Below are positions 9,601 to 21,191 of a stretch of DNA of 28,314 nt, one piece after another. The translations under genes and the position numbers were made by a program. The notes under the pieces are model-generated. The model was given only the letters and a program-made list of their open reading frames with translations. It was not told the DNA's origin and did not search any database. This DNA is from Anaeromyces robustus (lineage: Eukaryota > Neocallimastigomycota > Neocallimastigomycetes > Neocallimastigales > Neocallimastigaceae): positions 1 to 28,314 of the forward strand of contig MCFG01000576.1 of assembly GCA_002104895.1 (NCBI GenBank), written 5' to 3'. The stretch's first letter is position 1, and each line of letters starts with the position of its first letter.

Positions 9601-12600
9601 TAATTTTTTAAATTAAATATAAATTAAAATTCTTTATTTTTATTTGATAAAATAAATATTATATATTAAATGTTTTATTAAATCTATTTTAATAATGGAA
9701 TTAAATTAATTATAGGTAATATATTATATATTAATATTAAAATAAATCAAAAGAATTGGATTTCTTTTATTATAATATATTAATAATAAATTAAAATACT
9801 ATTACCATTATATATTATTATATATTATCATATATTAGAGGTATAACAAATAGTTGTTTTATTTCATTTTAATTTGTTAATTACTATATATTTTATATTA
9901 AAAAAATTAATAACAATATATTTAATATATTATAAATATATATTAAATAAATATATTACAATATATAATAGCATAATATATCTGAATAGATTATATATAA
10001 AATATTTTCCATATAAAAAAGTTTATAGAATATAAAAATAATTATAATATTTATTAATTGTTTATTTAAAAAAATAAAAATAACTAGAATTATTTAAATA
10101 TAATAAGTAGAAAAATTATAGGATTCTATTTATTATAATAATTAAATAAATAATAATAATTAAATAAATAATTATTAAAAGTTATATAAATAATAAAATA
10201 ATAATAAAATAATAATAAAAAATAATAAAATATATTTATTATATCATTATAACAAATTATTACATGTAAATTATTAAAAGTTTAATTCATGATTATATTA
10301 TTATATAATTATAAAATTATGTTACTATTCTATGTACTAATTGTATTATTTAATTTATAATAATATATTACATTACATTATCTATATTAAATATAAATTA
10401 AATATATTACATTATATTACATTATATTATATATCAATTATTTTTATATAAAAATATATATAAATAAATATTTTTTTATTTTATTTTAAATTATGAAAAA
10501 ATGAAAATAAAAAAAAGATATTAATATAAAAAAATTACTAAATATAGTATAAACTATTATATTAGTTTAACTATCTATATAATCAATATTATAAAATTAT
10601 TTTTAAAAAGTAAAAAAAAAGTAAGAAAAAAAAATAAAATCTTCAACATAAAAAGAAGTTTTATATAATAAAAAAAAAAGTATAATAATTATTAAAATAA
10701 TTATAATAATAAATCAATAAATCAATAAAGTATATTCCTATATAATAAGTTATATATTAATATGGCTACACGAATGTTTTACCTATAACAAAAAGAAGTT
10801 TTGATGTTTTAAATCAAATCAAAAAAAGTTTTATTTATTTGATGAAGAATAATAATAATAATAATAAAAAGTTTTTTATTTTAACGGCTTTTATTATATA
10901 TATATTTTATATAATATATTATATATATATATACGGAATAAGAAAATGATAGTATTTTTGATAAATAATTCTATACTATACTAATATTATACAATTATAA
11001 TACAATTCTTATATATTATTTGAAAATCTTAAGTTTTTAGTGTAACCTGCCGTAAAAAGTAATTATAATAAACTATAAAAAGTTTAAAAATAAAAATAAA
11101 AAAGACCGTTATTTCAACATGAGTTATATTAAAAATATTAAAAAATATTAAAAAATATTAAAATATTAAAAATATTAAAAAAAGTACTAAAATGTGATAC
11201 AAAAAAATACAAAAAATACAAAAAATAAGGATTTCATATTTTATATTAAATATCTATCTAATCCTAGGATTATATACTAAATATGGTAACTTAATTATAA
11301 ATGTAAATAAATCATTTTTGGTAAATCATCAATAAAAAAATGTTAATATAAAACTTATTTTTATTTTTTTTTATTTTAAAACTCTTTTTAATAATAATTA
11401 ATAAATAATAATAATGATTATAATAATAATACATTAATGTAATGTAATATAAATATCTATAAATGTACAATTACAATATAACATTTGAATTTTTCATTTT
11501 ATATATTAAAATTGGGCTTATTCAATAATTTTTTTCTTTTACGGTTAAAATAAAAAAGTTTTTTTTTTTTTATTCCTTAATTAATTAATTAATTAATTAT
11601 AAATAAGAAAGTTCCTTTACAATTATAATAGAATATTATATGACAAAGTTTCCTTTTTATTTTTATTTTTATTTTTATTTATGATGATATGATTTATAAT
11701 ATAGAATAATTTTATTATATTAAATATTTCCTTTTTTCTTATTTTTCTTATTTTTATTAAATACTATCTTTTTTTATTATTTAATAAATGTATAATTTTT
11801 TACCAAGTTATAATTAAATAATTAAAAAAAAGGATTTAAAAGATGAATTAATTATCTTTTTAATAATAATAATAAATTATTATTTTGTTATTTTCTCATT
11901 TTTTTTTATTTTATTAAATTACATAAAATACTAAATATATATAAATATATAAATATATAAATACTAAATATATATATAAATATGTATATAAATTTTTAGT
12001 GAAAAAACAAAGTTTTTTTTTTATATTATGTATTTATTATGTATTTATAATGTATTTTTATTTTTTTGTGCTTTTATTTTAAATCATGATCATAAAGAAA
12101 GAAGTCGAGAGAAAAAACGAAAAAAAAAATAAAAAAAGGAAAGAAAAAAAAAAATTCCAAAAACCTTGTACATGTCCCCCATACATTAAAAATAGTATAT
12201 ATATATAAATTCTTACAAATGTAAAAAAAAAAAAAAAAAAAGTATTTTATAATTATAAAAATTATAATAATATAATAATAAATAATAAATACTTTATTTA
12301 TTTATTTATTTATTATTATTATTAGGTTTGAATTATTTACTTGTATTTATTTCTTCTTTATAAAAAAATTATAATATTATTTATTATTACTCTTTTTTTT
12401 TTATATGTACTTTATTTTACTGTTATTATTATTATTATTTATGACATAAAATTAAAAATTAAAATTGAATATTATAAAAATTCTATATATAAATATTTTA
12501 TATATATTTTATTATTTTATTCTATATCTTTTTTCTTATTTTCTTTCTTCTAATCTATATAAATTAATAAAAATAAAAAAATAAATAAAATATATATATT

Positions 12601-12940
12601 TTACTTTATAATATATTTTTATTATGTCTTTCTCTTTCTTTCTTTCTTTCTTTCTCTTTCTTTTCTTTCTTTTTAAAATTTAAATTTTAAAGCTTTATTT
12701 CATTATTTTTTTTTTTTATATTATTTTTTTTTTATATTTATTTTTTCTTTCTATAATATTTATATTATATTATATTATATAATTTATTAATTATTTAATA
12801 ATTACTAATTATCATTAAATTTTCTGAATTTTTTTTTTTTTTTTTATTTTTTAATTTTTATTTTTTATTTTATATTTTTTTATATTTATTTTTATTTATT
12901 TTATAGATTATTATTTTTATTTTTATTATTATATCTTATA

Positions 12941-12973
<33 letters not shown>

Positions 12974-13045
12974 ATTTTTAAAACAACATTATTCCTTTTT
13001 TTATTTTTTCTTTTCTTAATTTTTTTTTCTTTCTTTTTAAAAAAG

Positions 13046-13080
<35 letters not shown>

Positions 13081-13259
13081 AAAAGAAATAAAAAATTGAG
13101 TTAAAAAATAATAAAAAAAAAAAAAAAATTAAAAAAAAAAAAAAATAAAAAAGATATTAATAACATGGGAATAAATTACTGATAGTTTAATAAAAAAAAA
13201 ATTATTCAATAAATAAAAAAAAATAATAAAAAGTAGTATATATGAAAAAGATTAATTTT

Positions 13260-13292
<33 letters not shown>

Positions 13293-13303
13293 AAAAACAT
13301 AAT
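6629..13303. other. 6.7-kb stretch with no supported gene
   Basis: This lies between the septin start and the end of the acyltransferase gene and should hold the septin promoter. It is almost pure A+T, with TA, TAAT, AAAT and CTTT microsatellites. A few less AT-rich islets stand out: 8101-8160 (codon-like Thr/Asn/Gln on the minus strand but no ATG), 8486-8533 (15-codon plus-strand frame), 10761-11125 (scattered CGG/CCG words) and 12164-12184 (CCTTGTACATGTCCCCCATAC). None can be tied to a gene. The 70-codon plus-strand frame at 12341-12553 is Ile/Phe/Leu/Tyr low complexity and unlikely to be real. Confidence 0.65.
12624..12672. repeat. Imperfect (CTTT)n microsatellite
   Basis: Repeated CTTT words, mixed with TTCT, form a pyrimidine tract of about 50 bp within a long T-rich stretch. 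It is ordinary for this genome type. Confidence 0.7.
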
Positions 13304-14083
13304 TTAAACTCTAAAATCGTAAGAATCTTGTTCAGTTTCAATAGTATTATTTTCTTGCTTTTCATGTTTCTATAAAAAAAAAATTTTTTTTTTTAATATA
13401 AAGAATAATAGTAATTAGTAATCATTAATATAAAATTTCAAATACAATTTTTATATATTATTATATATTTATATATATTTATATATAAAGTTTTCTTACT
13501 TGTTGCTTAGCTCTTTTATTTCTATTTCTTTTAGTTTTGTGTCGATCTTTTATTTCTATAATACGTTGTTTAAATAATGTCTTTAATTTTAAATTTTCAA
13601 AATATTCTGGATCATCTTCTCTTTTTCTGATATATTCTTGAGTTTTCATTTTATATAACCCTATTTAATTTAATTTAATTTAATAAGTTATATCATTTAT
13701 ATTATAAAATTATTAATATTAAACATTATATTATTATATTAATATTAAATATTACAATTATTACTATTATTATATATTATTATTATTAATTTTTTTTTAA
13801 GAAAAAAAAAAAAATACATACAAAGTTTAAAATGGAATATAATTAATTCTAAAACAGTGAAATATGCGTATAAACAGAATAAGCAATAAATTATTAAAAG
13901 TATATCACAAATTAATGGTGCATATTTTCCTGATGAGAAATAGTAGCTTACTTTAAATTATTAAAAAAAAAAAAAAATAAAAAATAAAATATATAAAATA
14001 TTAATAAAAAAATATTTATTTTTTTTTTTTATGGTTTTATATAAATTTTATAGTTTATAGGATTATAAATTAAAACAATTATT

Positions 14084-14115
<32 letters not shown>

Positions 14116-15019
14116 TTTTTTTACCTGTTGATTTAAATCGGGTTCTGTTAGTGAAAAATTGTATAAAGTAATATAATGCACATGCTGAAAAGAAAAGTGC
14201 AAGGAAGGCACTAAGATAGATTAATAATATAAATTCACTAGAAAAGATTTTATGTATATGAAAATAATAATAATATATGTATATTTTTAAAGTTATTAAA
14301 TAATAATCCATAATAAATCATATAAATTATAAATAAATAAAATAAATATATATAAATAAATAAATAAATAAATATATATATATAGATATATAAATAAATA
14401 TATAGATATATAAATTTTATATAAATTATATATATTATATATAAAAAAATTTTTTTTTTTTTTACCTATAATTTTTACTACCAATACATGTATTAAGATA
14501 GACACAATGATGATCAAAACCAGCAACACATTTATTACATGGTTTACAATGACGTGTTTTACGCTCTACAGTAACTTGACAAATATGACAAAAATTATCT
14601 GGTCCAATAACAGGAACACCCATTTCTTTTACATAATCAAGATTACGTGGTTTATTTTGTTGTTGAATGACAGGATCTTGTGTTTCTACAAACATAATAT
14701 ATAATGTTGTAGCTAACTGTATACATGTTAATATACCAGCAAATATACATACAGCAATTTGATTAGGGGTTGGGAAAAAGAAGGATACAAAGGAATAAAA
14801 ACCTATAACTGCTATAAACCATACAAGCCATAGGTATATCATACTTATATCAATAGGACGTTGACATGCATTAATACGACGCCAATTATTAAATTCACGA
14901 ACATTAACATAGGCAAATTGTTTATTATCCGTTATAATAAATGGCATTTTTATTTTTTTTGGTTCATCATTTTGTTGACCTTCTTCTTCACTTCTTAGAT
15001 TATTCGACGATGATGCCAT
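13304..15019 (-). CDS. DHHC-type protein S-acyltransferase, five exons, 333 residues
   Basis: The protein should transfer palmitate or a similar acyl chain onto cysteines of target proteins in Golgi, ER or plasma membrane. Exons: 15019-14466, 14237-14125, 13929-13822, 13660-13500, 13369-13304. Every junction has GT and AG, and every codon phase joins. Two membrane segments come first (about residues 60-80 and 88-112), then TQDP, where the family has a DPG-like motif. The cytosolic Cys-rich domain has C144, C147, H157, C158, C161, C164 and the catalytic DHHC (169-172), followed by C178. Two more membrane segments lie at about 186-209 and 228-256. KTQE (264-267) stands where the family has TTxE. 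The tail is basic and then Gln/Asn/Glu-rich, ending YDFRV. All zinc ligands and the catalytic Cys are present. The size is normal for the family. The substrate is unknown. Confidence 0.93.
13370..14465 (-). other. Four short introns of the acyltransferase gene
   Basis: Introns span 14465-14238 (228 nt, GTAAAA...TAG), 14124-13930 (195 nt, GTAAAA...CAG), 13821-13661 (161 nt, GTATGT...TAG) and 13499-13370 (130 nt, GTAAGA...TAG). All are nearly pure A+T, unlike the exons, which is how dictyostelid introns usually look. Open frames that cross them, such as 14296-14529 and 14029-14211, are artefacts. The three short downstream exons are supported by in-phase joining, by membrane-segment and KTQE content, and by an in-frame TAA at 13304-13306. 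Confidence 0.88.
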
Positions 15020-15129
15020 ATTTATTTATTTATATATATATTATATTATTTTATTTTATTTTTATCTTTATCTTTTTTTTGTGTTTTTTGTTTTTCTTTT
15101 TTTTTTTCTTGTTTTATTTTTTATTTTAT

Positions 15130-15160
<31 letters not shown>

Positions 15161-17367
15161 ACTTTTTGTTTATTGTATAATATATTATTATTATTATATT
15201 ATTATTATTATTAATGTGTTTTATTATTTTATTATTATTGATATTTTTAATTCTATTTAATTATTATACTATTAAGAATTAAAAGTTGATTTTTTTGATG
15301 TTTTGTTTTGTTTTGATTTTATATTCTTCTTTCTTAATTATATTTCAGTATTTTAGTTGATGAACAAATTTTCACTGAATGAAAAAAAAAAGTAACATAA
15401 AAATAGAATATTAACAAATGATATTAATTATTTATATTAAAATATTGATTATCAAAAAATTAAAAAAAGTATTAAAGAATCTATATTTATTTATAAAATG
15501 GCCTATTGACAATATTTATAAGTAAATAATAAAGAAGACATCAATACTGAATATGTAATTATTATATTATTCAAATATTATTATTATTATTATTATATTT
15601 ATAATTAATATTATAAATAAAATTGTTATATAAATTAATTATTTCTATTTTGTATATAATATTATTTTCTATAACAAAAAAATAAAACAAAAAAAAAATT
15701 AATATTGTGAATTAAATTCTCTCAAAGGTAAAACAACAATATTAATTTTTTTTGTGCATAAATATAAATATTATTTTGAATAAATTGATATAATATATTA
15801 TAAATATATTTTGGAAAATATCAATTTATCATTTTATCTATTAAATTTTAATAGATTCTATATATAAAAGTATATATTTTTATTGTTATTTTTAATCTAC
15901 TGGTATTTTTATAAAATATTCCAAATAAATTATAATAACTTTTTTTTTATATATATTTTTTCTTTTTGTAAATTTTTTTTGATTCAGTTATATTATTAAT
16001 AATTATGATCCTTTTTTTTTTAATATAGATTATCAAAGAATTATTATAATAATATAGTTGACCTTTTTTTTAAGATAGTTTCAAAATAAATATATTATTT
16101 GGTATTATAAAATATTTTGATTATTATAATGTATTAAAAAAAATTATTTTTCCTTTCTTTTTCTTTATTTATCTATATATGCAAATATAAATATTGAAAT
16201 ATTAAAATCTTGGATAATATAAATTGTTGAATGAAACTTTTATTTATAGATATGTGCAATATATATAACAAATGATTGATTAACAATATTCTACATTATT
16301 AATATTTGTTGAATTCAATTTAACAACTATATATATATACATAAAAAAAAAAGAATACATAGAAATAGATATAAAAAATTAATATATAAATTAGTATATA
16401 AAGTATTTAAATATTTAAATATTTAATTATTTAATTATTTAATTATTTAATTATTTATAATTATAAATATATTTATAAAGATTATAATAATATCATAATT
16501 AATATTTCTATTGTATTTAATTATTTTATCATTTTATTATTAGTTTATTATTTCATTTATATATATATATATATATATTTTTTGTTATCTTTTTGAATAA
16601 ATTATCATTTTATTATTTTTATTATTATATGATTGAATTTAATTATTATAACATTATTATTTAATTGTTAATTATATTTAAAATATATATATAATTTAAT
16701 ATTTAAATTTTATATATATATATATTTGATGTTTATTATTATTATAATGTTGTAATTATTATTCTTTTTTTTTATTTTTTTCTTCTCCTTTAAAATAATA
16801 AATTTTAAAATATACAAAATGTTTAAATGTATATTATTTTAATATAAGATATTTACATAGGTATACGTGTAAATAATATAGAATAATTATTAATTTACAA
16901 ATAAATGAATAGAAAAAAATAATTAATTTTTGTAAAAAAAAAAATAAATAAATAAAACAATATTTTAAAAAGAAAAAGAAAAATTAAAGATAAAATATTA
17001 ATGTTATGATTTTTGTTAAATTTAAAAATAAAAGAAAAAAAAATTAAAAGAAAAAAAAAAAGAATTATTAATAATGAATATGAAAATTTAACAAAAAAAA
17101 AATTGTAAAATATAATAAAATAATAAAATAATAAAATAATCTATTTATTTATTTATTTTAGTATATTATATATAAAACTTTTTTTTTAATAATAATAATA
17201 ATAATAATAATTGATAATAATAATAAATACCAATATTAAATTATTTATTAGTTATTATTAATTATTAATTATTTAATTATTTAATTATTATATAAATATT
17301 TAATATTTTTATATATTTATATATATTTATATATATTTATATATATTTATATATATTACTAATATTT

Positions 17368-17398
<31 letters not shown>

Positions 17399-17547
17399 TT
17401 AATTCTTATTATTGTTACTAATATTTATTACCAAATAAAAAAAATATTAATAATTTCTATTATTTATTTAGTTATTAATTTATTTATTTATTTATTTATT
17501 TATTTTATTTATATAAATTTATATTTATATATTTTATTTATTATCAT

Positions 17548-17588
17548 TATATAATATAAATATATAAATTATATATTTATATTATATA
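17548..17588. repeat. Perfect 20-bp inverted repeat with 1-nt centre
   Basis: Bases 17548-17567 and 17569-17588 are exact reverse complements around a single A (17568). The sequence is AT-only. Given the composition it could be chance, but 20 bp with no mismatch is long even so. Confidence 0.8.
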
Positions 17589-18737
17589 TATAATTTATTA
17601 TTTTCTTTTTTTATTACTAATCATTCCTAAGCTATGAATATTATATGGTATAATTATTATTTGTGAATAAAATAAGTATAAATTAATATTTATTGCAATA
17701 TATATAAATATTATATTAAAATTATTTAGTATATAAATACAATAATAATAAAATTATATAAAGTTTAAAATTTAAATAAAAAATAAATTAATTAATAATT
17801 GTATCAAAACTAAAAATATTGAAAACAAAAGTAAAAAAAAAAAAAAATAAAATAAATAAATAAATAAAATAAAATTTAAATTATATTGCAATATATTCTA
17901 ATATTTATTATTAAAATATTACAGTATATTGAAATATAATATGTATTTAAATTATATATAGGATATTTTATAAAAAAAAAATTCCTTTTTTAATGATATT
18001 TATTTAAATTATTAAATATTTATTCATTTATTTATGGTATTAGATATAAATAATCAATAATATTATACTTTTTATTTATTAAGATTTAATATTAAAAGTT
18101 TAAATTAATAATCAATTTAAATGATATATTTACATATATTAAAATATATTAAATAATAAAACATGAATATAAATATATTATATTGGAATAACTATAAATA
18201 CTATTAAAAAGAATAAATAAAAGATAATATTAATATTAATATTAATATTAATAATAATAATAATAATAATATTATATATTAATATATATTATATAATAAT
18301 ATATTATATATTAATATTAATGCATTTATTGAAATAAAATAAAATAAAATAAAAAATAAAATAAAATAAAATAAGAAAAATAAAAGAAAAAATAGAAAAG
18401 TGATTTTTTTTTTTTAATTTATTAATTTGATATTATTAATAAATTTTTATTTTGTCAAAAAAATTCTAAAGGCCGCTAATTTTTTTTTATTAATAAAAAA
18501 CAATAATAATAAATAATAGTAATAATTGATAATATAAAAAATTAAAAGAATCTTTTTTTATTTTTTTTTTGAAAAATTTAAACTATTTTTAATATTGATA
18601 AAAAATGATAAAAATGATAAAAATAAAAATAAAAAAGACTAGAAATAATATTTAATATTATTAAGTTATTTTTTATTATTTATTATTTTATTATTTTTGT
18701 TATTGACTTTTTTTTTTCTGTTCAACAAATTTCAAAT

Positions 18738-18776
18738 GTGGAGGTGTGTGAATTTAATTAATTTAAAAGTGGAGGT
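18738..18776. promoter_or_regulatory. G-rich direct repeat resembling a dictyostelid G-box
   Basis: GTGGAGGTGTGTG (18738-18750) and GTGGAGGT (18769-18776) stand out in nearly pure A+T surroundings. Dictyostelium developmental promoters often carry G/T-rich or CA-rich G-boxes bound by the zinc-finger factor GBF, and paired sites are common. These copies match only loosely. They lie about 0.5 kb upstream of the small frame at 19259. Confidence 0.3.
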
Positions 18777-18839
18777 TTATTAAATTTTTTTTTTTTTTCA
18801 TATTGTCATGTCATAATTCATAATTCATCATTTTTATAC

Positions 18840-18877
18840 TTTTATTTATTTATTTATTAATTTATTTATTTATTTAG

Positions 18878-18976
<99 letters not shown>

Positions 18977-18980
18977 TTAT
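18840..18980. repeat. (TTTA)n microsatellite
   Basis: About 140 bp of TTTA/ATTT tetranucleotide with a few interruptions near the left end (TTAATTT, TTTAGTT). The right two thirds are uninterrupted. Confidence 0.95.
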
Positions 18981-19258
18981 TAAAAAAATTAATATAAATG
19001 TACATTTATATTTATTAAATTTGTTAAGTCATTATTAAATATTAAATATTAATATTTATTATTATTATTATTTATTATTTATTATTATTAATTATTTATT
19101 ATTATTATTTATTATACAATACGTTTTTTATTTTAATTAATGTATTAACCGTATACGTATACATTATAAAAAATGTTAATTAGTGTTAATTAAATAAATT
19201 TTTTGTTAACTAACTGCCGCATCTTTACTAGCTTGGCATATCCATTAAAAAATATTCT

Positions 19259-19447
19259 ATGAATAAATTATTTCTATTAATTGTTAAAAAGTATCTGAAA
19301 GGATTATTTATTAACAGAATAATTTTTAATGATTATTTTAATGATAATCATAATCATAATCATAATCATAAAAGTTGGGTATTTAAAGCTCTATTTTTTA
19401 TTTTTCCTTATATCATTAAATTATCTAAAATAATTAAATCAATATAA
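19259..19447 (+). pseudogene. Small 62-codon frame, possible relic of a dictyostelid multigene-family N terminus
   Basis: The frame begins MNKLFLLIVKKYLKGLFINR, then IIFNDYFND, an NHNHNHNH run encoded by CATAAT repeats, and KSWVFKALFFIFPYIIKLSK. The pattern (short hydrophobic-basic start, IFN motif, then a K-S-W segment followed by PYI) recalls the N termini of large dictyostelid families whose later parts hold degenerate ankyrin-like repeats. It ends at TAA, and only broken frames follow (YKEDLKFDI, KDEYQYLVEVNQTF). I cannot confirm the family from memory. It may also be a chance frame; a short functional gene is the least likely option. Confidence 0.3.
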
Positions 19448-20052
19448 AAATAGGCTAATTAATAATAAAAATACTTAACTTTTTTAAGTTATAAGGAAGA
19501 TTTGAAATTTGATATTTAATAGTTGAAATAATATATCTTAATAAAAAAAAAATAAACTTTATTCTTTAATTATTTGTATATATGCTAAGAATAATTTTTA
19601 GGATTATCAAATTGAAATAGTTTAAAATATAGAATATAATAAATAGAATAATATAAAAATCTATTTATTTTTAAGTCATATTACAAAACATTTTTAATAG
19701 GAATGTGATATTCTTAATTTAAAAATATAAAAAATTTAAGAATAATTTATATATGATTATATTATTATTATAGTTTTTGAATTTTAATATTTTTTTTTAA
19801 ATGTTAAATATTATTGTATATAAATAAAATAAATGATGATTATATAATATTAATAATCCTATTTAAATATAATAAATGATTATAAAATATTAATAATCCT
19901 ATTTAATTTATTAAAAAATACAAATGAAGAAAAATAAAAGTTTTTTTTTTTTTTTTATAAAAATGTGTATTATATAAAACCAAACAAACAAACGAACAAA
20001 ATTAAAAAAAAAATATTATTGTATATTATATATTAAATGTTCAACATTCAAC

Positions 20053-20130
20053 ATGTCATTTACATCACTAGCTAATGATTATAATGAAAAACTAATAAAA
20101 TATTTAATATCTATATATTATATTTACTAA
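20053..20130 (+). other. Short 25-codon frame with gene-like start
   Basis: ATG TCA TTT ACA TCA CTA GCT encodes MSFTSLANDYNEKLIKYL and a few more residues, then a stop. The ATG follows an A/C-rich leader (AAACCAAACAAACAAACGAAC at about 19977-19997), a look typical of dictyostelid 5' untranslated regions. It could be a first exon, but I find no clear donor or partner exon. It could also belong with the neighbouring decayed fragments. Confidence 0.2.
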
Positions 20131-20467
20131 TAAATTTTTTTTTCCTTTTAAATTATATTATTTTTTTTTTATAGTGTATACAATAAATTAAGCTTTAAAT
20201 ATTTTTTTTTATCTTTATAGATAATAGATATTAAAAAATAAAATTTCAAAATATAATTATATATATCTTTATCTAAATCTAAATAAACTTTAATTATGAA
20301 TAAAAATATGGATACAAACCAAAAAAAAATAAAAAATAAAAAAATAAAGTTTTTTGACTTTTAAAAAAGATGAATATCAATATTTAGTAGAAGTTAATCA
20401 AACATTTAAAGTAAATCTAATTCTGTAAAAGACTTATTTTCTTTAATACTTAAAAAAAAATCAATTA

Positions 20468-20497
20468 ATAAGACTTTAATTTTAATTAAAGTCTTAT
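20468..20497. repeat. 14-bp inverted repeat
   Basis: ATAAGACTTTAATT (20468-20481) and AATTAAAGTCTTAT (20484-20497) are perfect reverse complements with a TT centre. Flanking AAATCAATT and AAATTTGATTT can extend the stem with one bulge. It is immediately followed by T-rich sequence. Confidence 0.75.
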
Positions 20498-20754
20498 AAA
20501 TTTGATTTTTGATTTATATATATATATATATGTATATTAAATCAATGCATTTATATAATTGTTTCTTTTTTTAAAGTTGTTTATATATACACACACATAT
20601 ATATATTTTTTGTTTTTTTTCTTATCCATAAATTAAAGTTTATTGGTTTAATATATGAAGGGAGAAAAAATATTACATAAAGTTTACACTAAATGTATAA
20701 TTATTTGAAAATGTTCTTTATTAAAAAAGGTGAATTTGATATTATCAAACTTTG

Positions 20755-20788
20755 TACTTATTGTCAATTTTTGAATAAAAAAAAAAAA

Positions 20789-20820
<32 letters not shown>

Positions 20821-20976
20821 AGAAAAAGAAACTTTAATTTATGGATATGAAAAAAAAAAACAAAAACAAAAAAATATATATAAATAATTAGAATTAAAAT
20901 TACAACTTTAAAAAAAAAAAAAAAAAAAGTCAATTGATATTGCTAAATTTTTTACTTATTGTCAATTTTTGAATAA
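20755..20976. repeat. 24-bp direct repeat, 198 bp apart
   Basis: The 24 bases at 20755-20778 (TACTTATTGTC...GAATAA) recur exactly at 20953-20976. Similarity extends about 17 bases upstream with several mismatches (GATATTATCAAAC versus GATATTGCTAAAT). The repeated part is in frame with the same peptide, TYCQFLNK, both times. Confidence 0.85.
20788..20822. repeat. (GAAA)n microsatellite
   Basis: About seven uninterrupted GAAA units follow an A-run and end in GAAGAAAAAG. A short tract, ordinary for this genome. Confidence 0.85.
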
Positions 20977-21087
20977 GACTAAAAAAAAAAAAAGGTATAG
21001 AAATTAAAAAATTATTTATTACTTTTAATAAGTTAAAAGTTGTACTATACAGTAAAAAAAAAAAAAAAAAAAAAAGAAAGAATTATT

Positions 21088-21141
21088 TTATATTTTATAG
21101 TAAATGTTTTTATATATAAAAGCATTTACTATAAAATATAA
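21088..21141. repeat. Hairpin, 27 consecutive pairs including one wobble
   Basis: The left arm 21088-21106 pairs perfectly with 21123-21141 (19 bp). Inside it, T21107 faces G21122 (a G:U wobble in RNA), and 21108-21121 is the palindrome TTTTATATATAAAA. The arm words TAGTAAATG and CATTTACTA are not simple repeats. The structure ends about 50 bp before the (AAAAT)n array. Small-RNA precursor or foldback element are both possible. Confidence 0.8.
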
Positions 21142-21191
21142 TCATTAAAAAAAATGAAATAAAATAAAGAATGAAATATAATAAAGAATGA

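Larger units (their letters stand above)
15020..19258. other. 4.2-kb AT-rich region upstream of the acyltransferase gene
   Basis: This stretch presumably includes the acyltransferase promoter, with long T-runs just upstream of its ATG. I see no convincing coding segment on either strand. Noted separately: a 20-bp perfect inverted repeat (17548-17588), a (TTTA)n array (18840-18980) and a G-rich element (18738-18776). A 12-bp palindrome GTATACGTATAC lies at 19151-19162, and a less AT-rich islet (CTGCCGCATC...TTGGCATATCC) lies at about 19213-19243, just before a small open frame. Confidence 0.65.
20352..20980 (+). pseudogene. Fragments of a decayed repeat-type protein
   Basis: Several short plus-strand frames have protein-like composition but are separated by stops and A-runs: KKDEYQYLVEVNQTFKVNL (about 20365-20425), KDLFSLILKKKSINKTLIL (about 20429-20490), MYNYLKMFFIKKGEFDIIKL plus CTYCQFLNK (20693-20780), and a second copy DIAKFFTYCQFLNKTKKKK (about 20935-20990). 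The two TYCQFLNK copies share an exact 24-bp DNA match, 198 bp apart. GEFDIIKL is ankyrin-like in feel. Together with the frame at 19259 this suggests one decayed gene; the link is inference. Confidence 0.3.

Noticed and set aside
14941-15180. 79-codon plus-strand frame of Phe/Leu
   Set aside because: It is antisense to exon 1 of the acyltransferase and its T-rich promoter.
15345-15390. Apparent plus-strand last exon (TTTCAG followed by ILVDEQIFTE and a stop)
   Set aside because: No upstream exon or start can be joined to it. One acceptor-like word is expected by chance in this composition.
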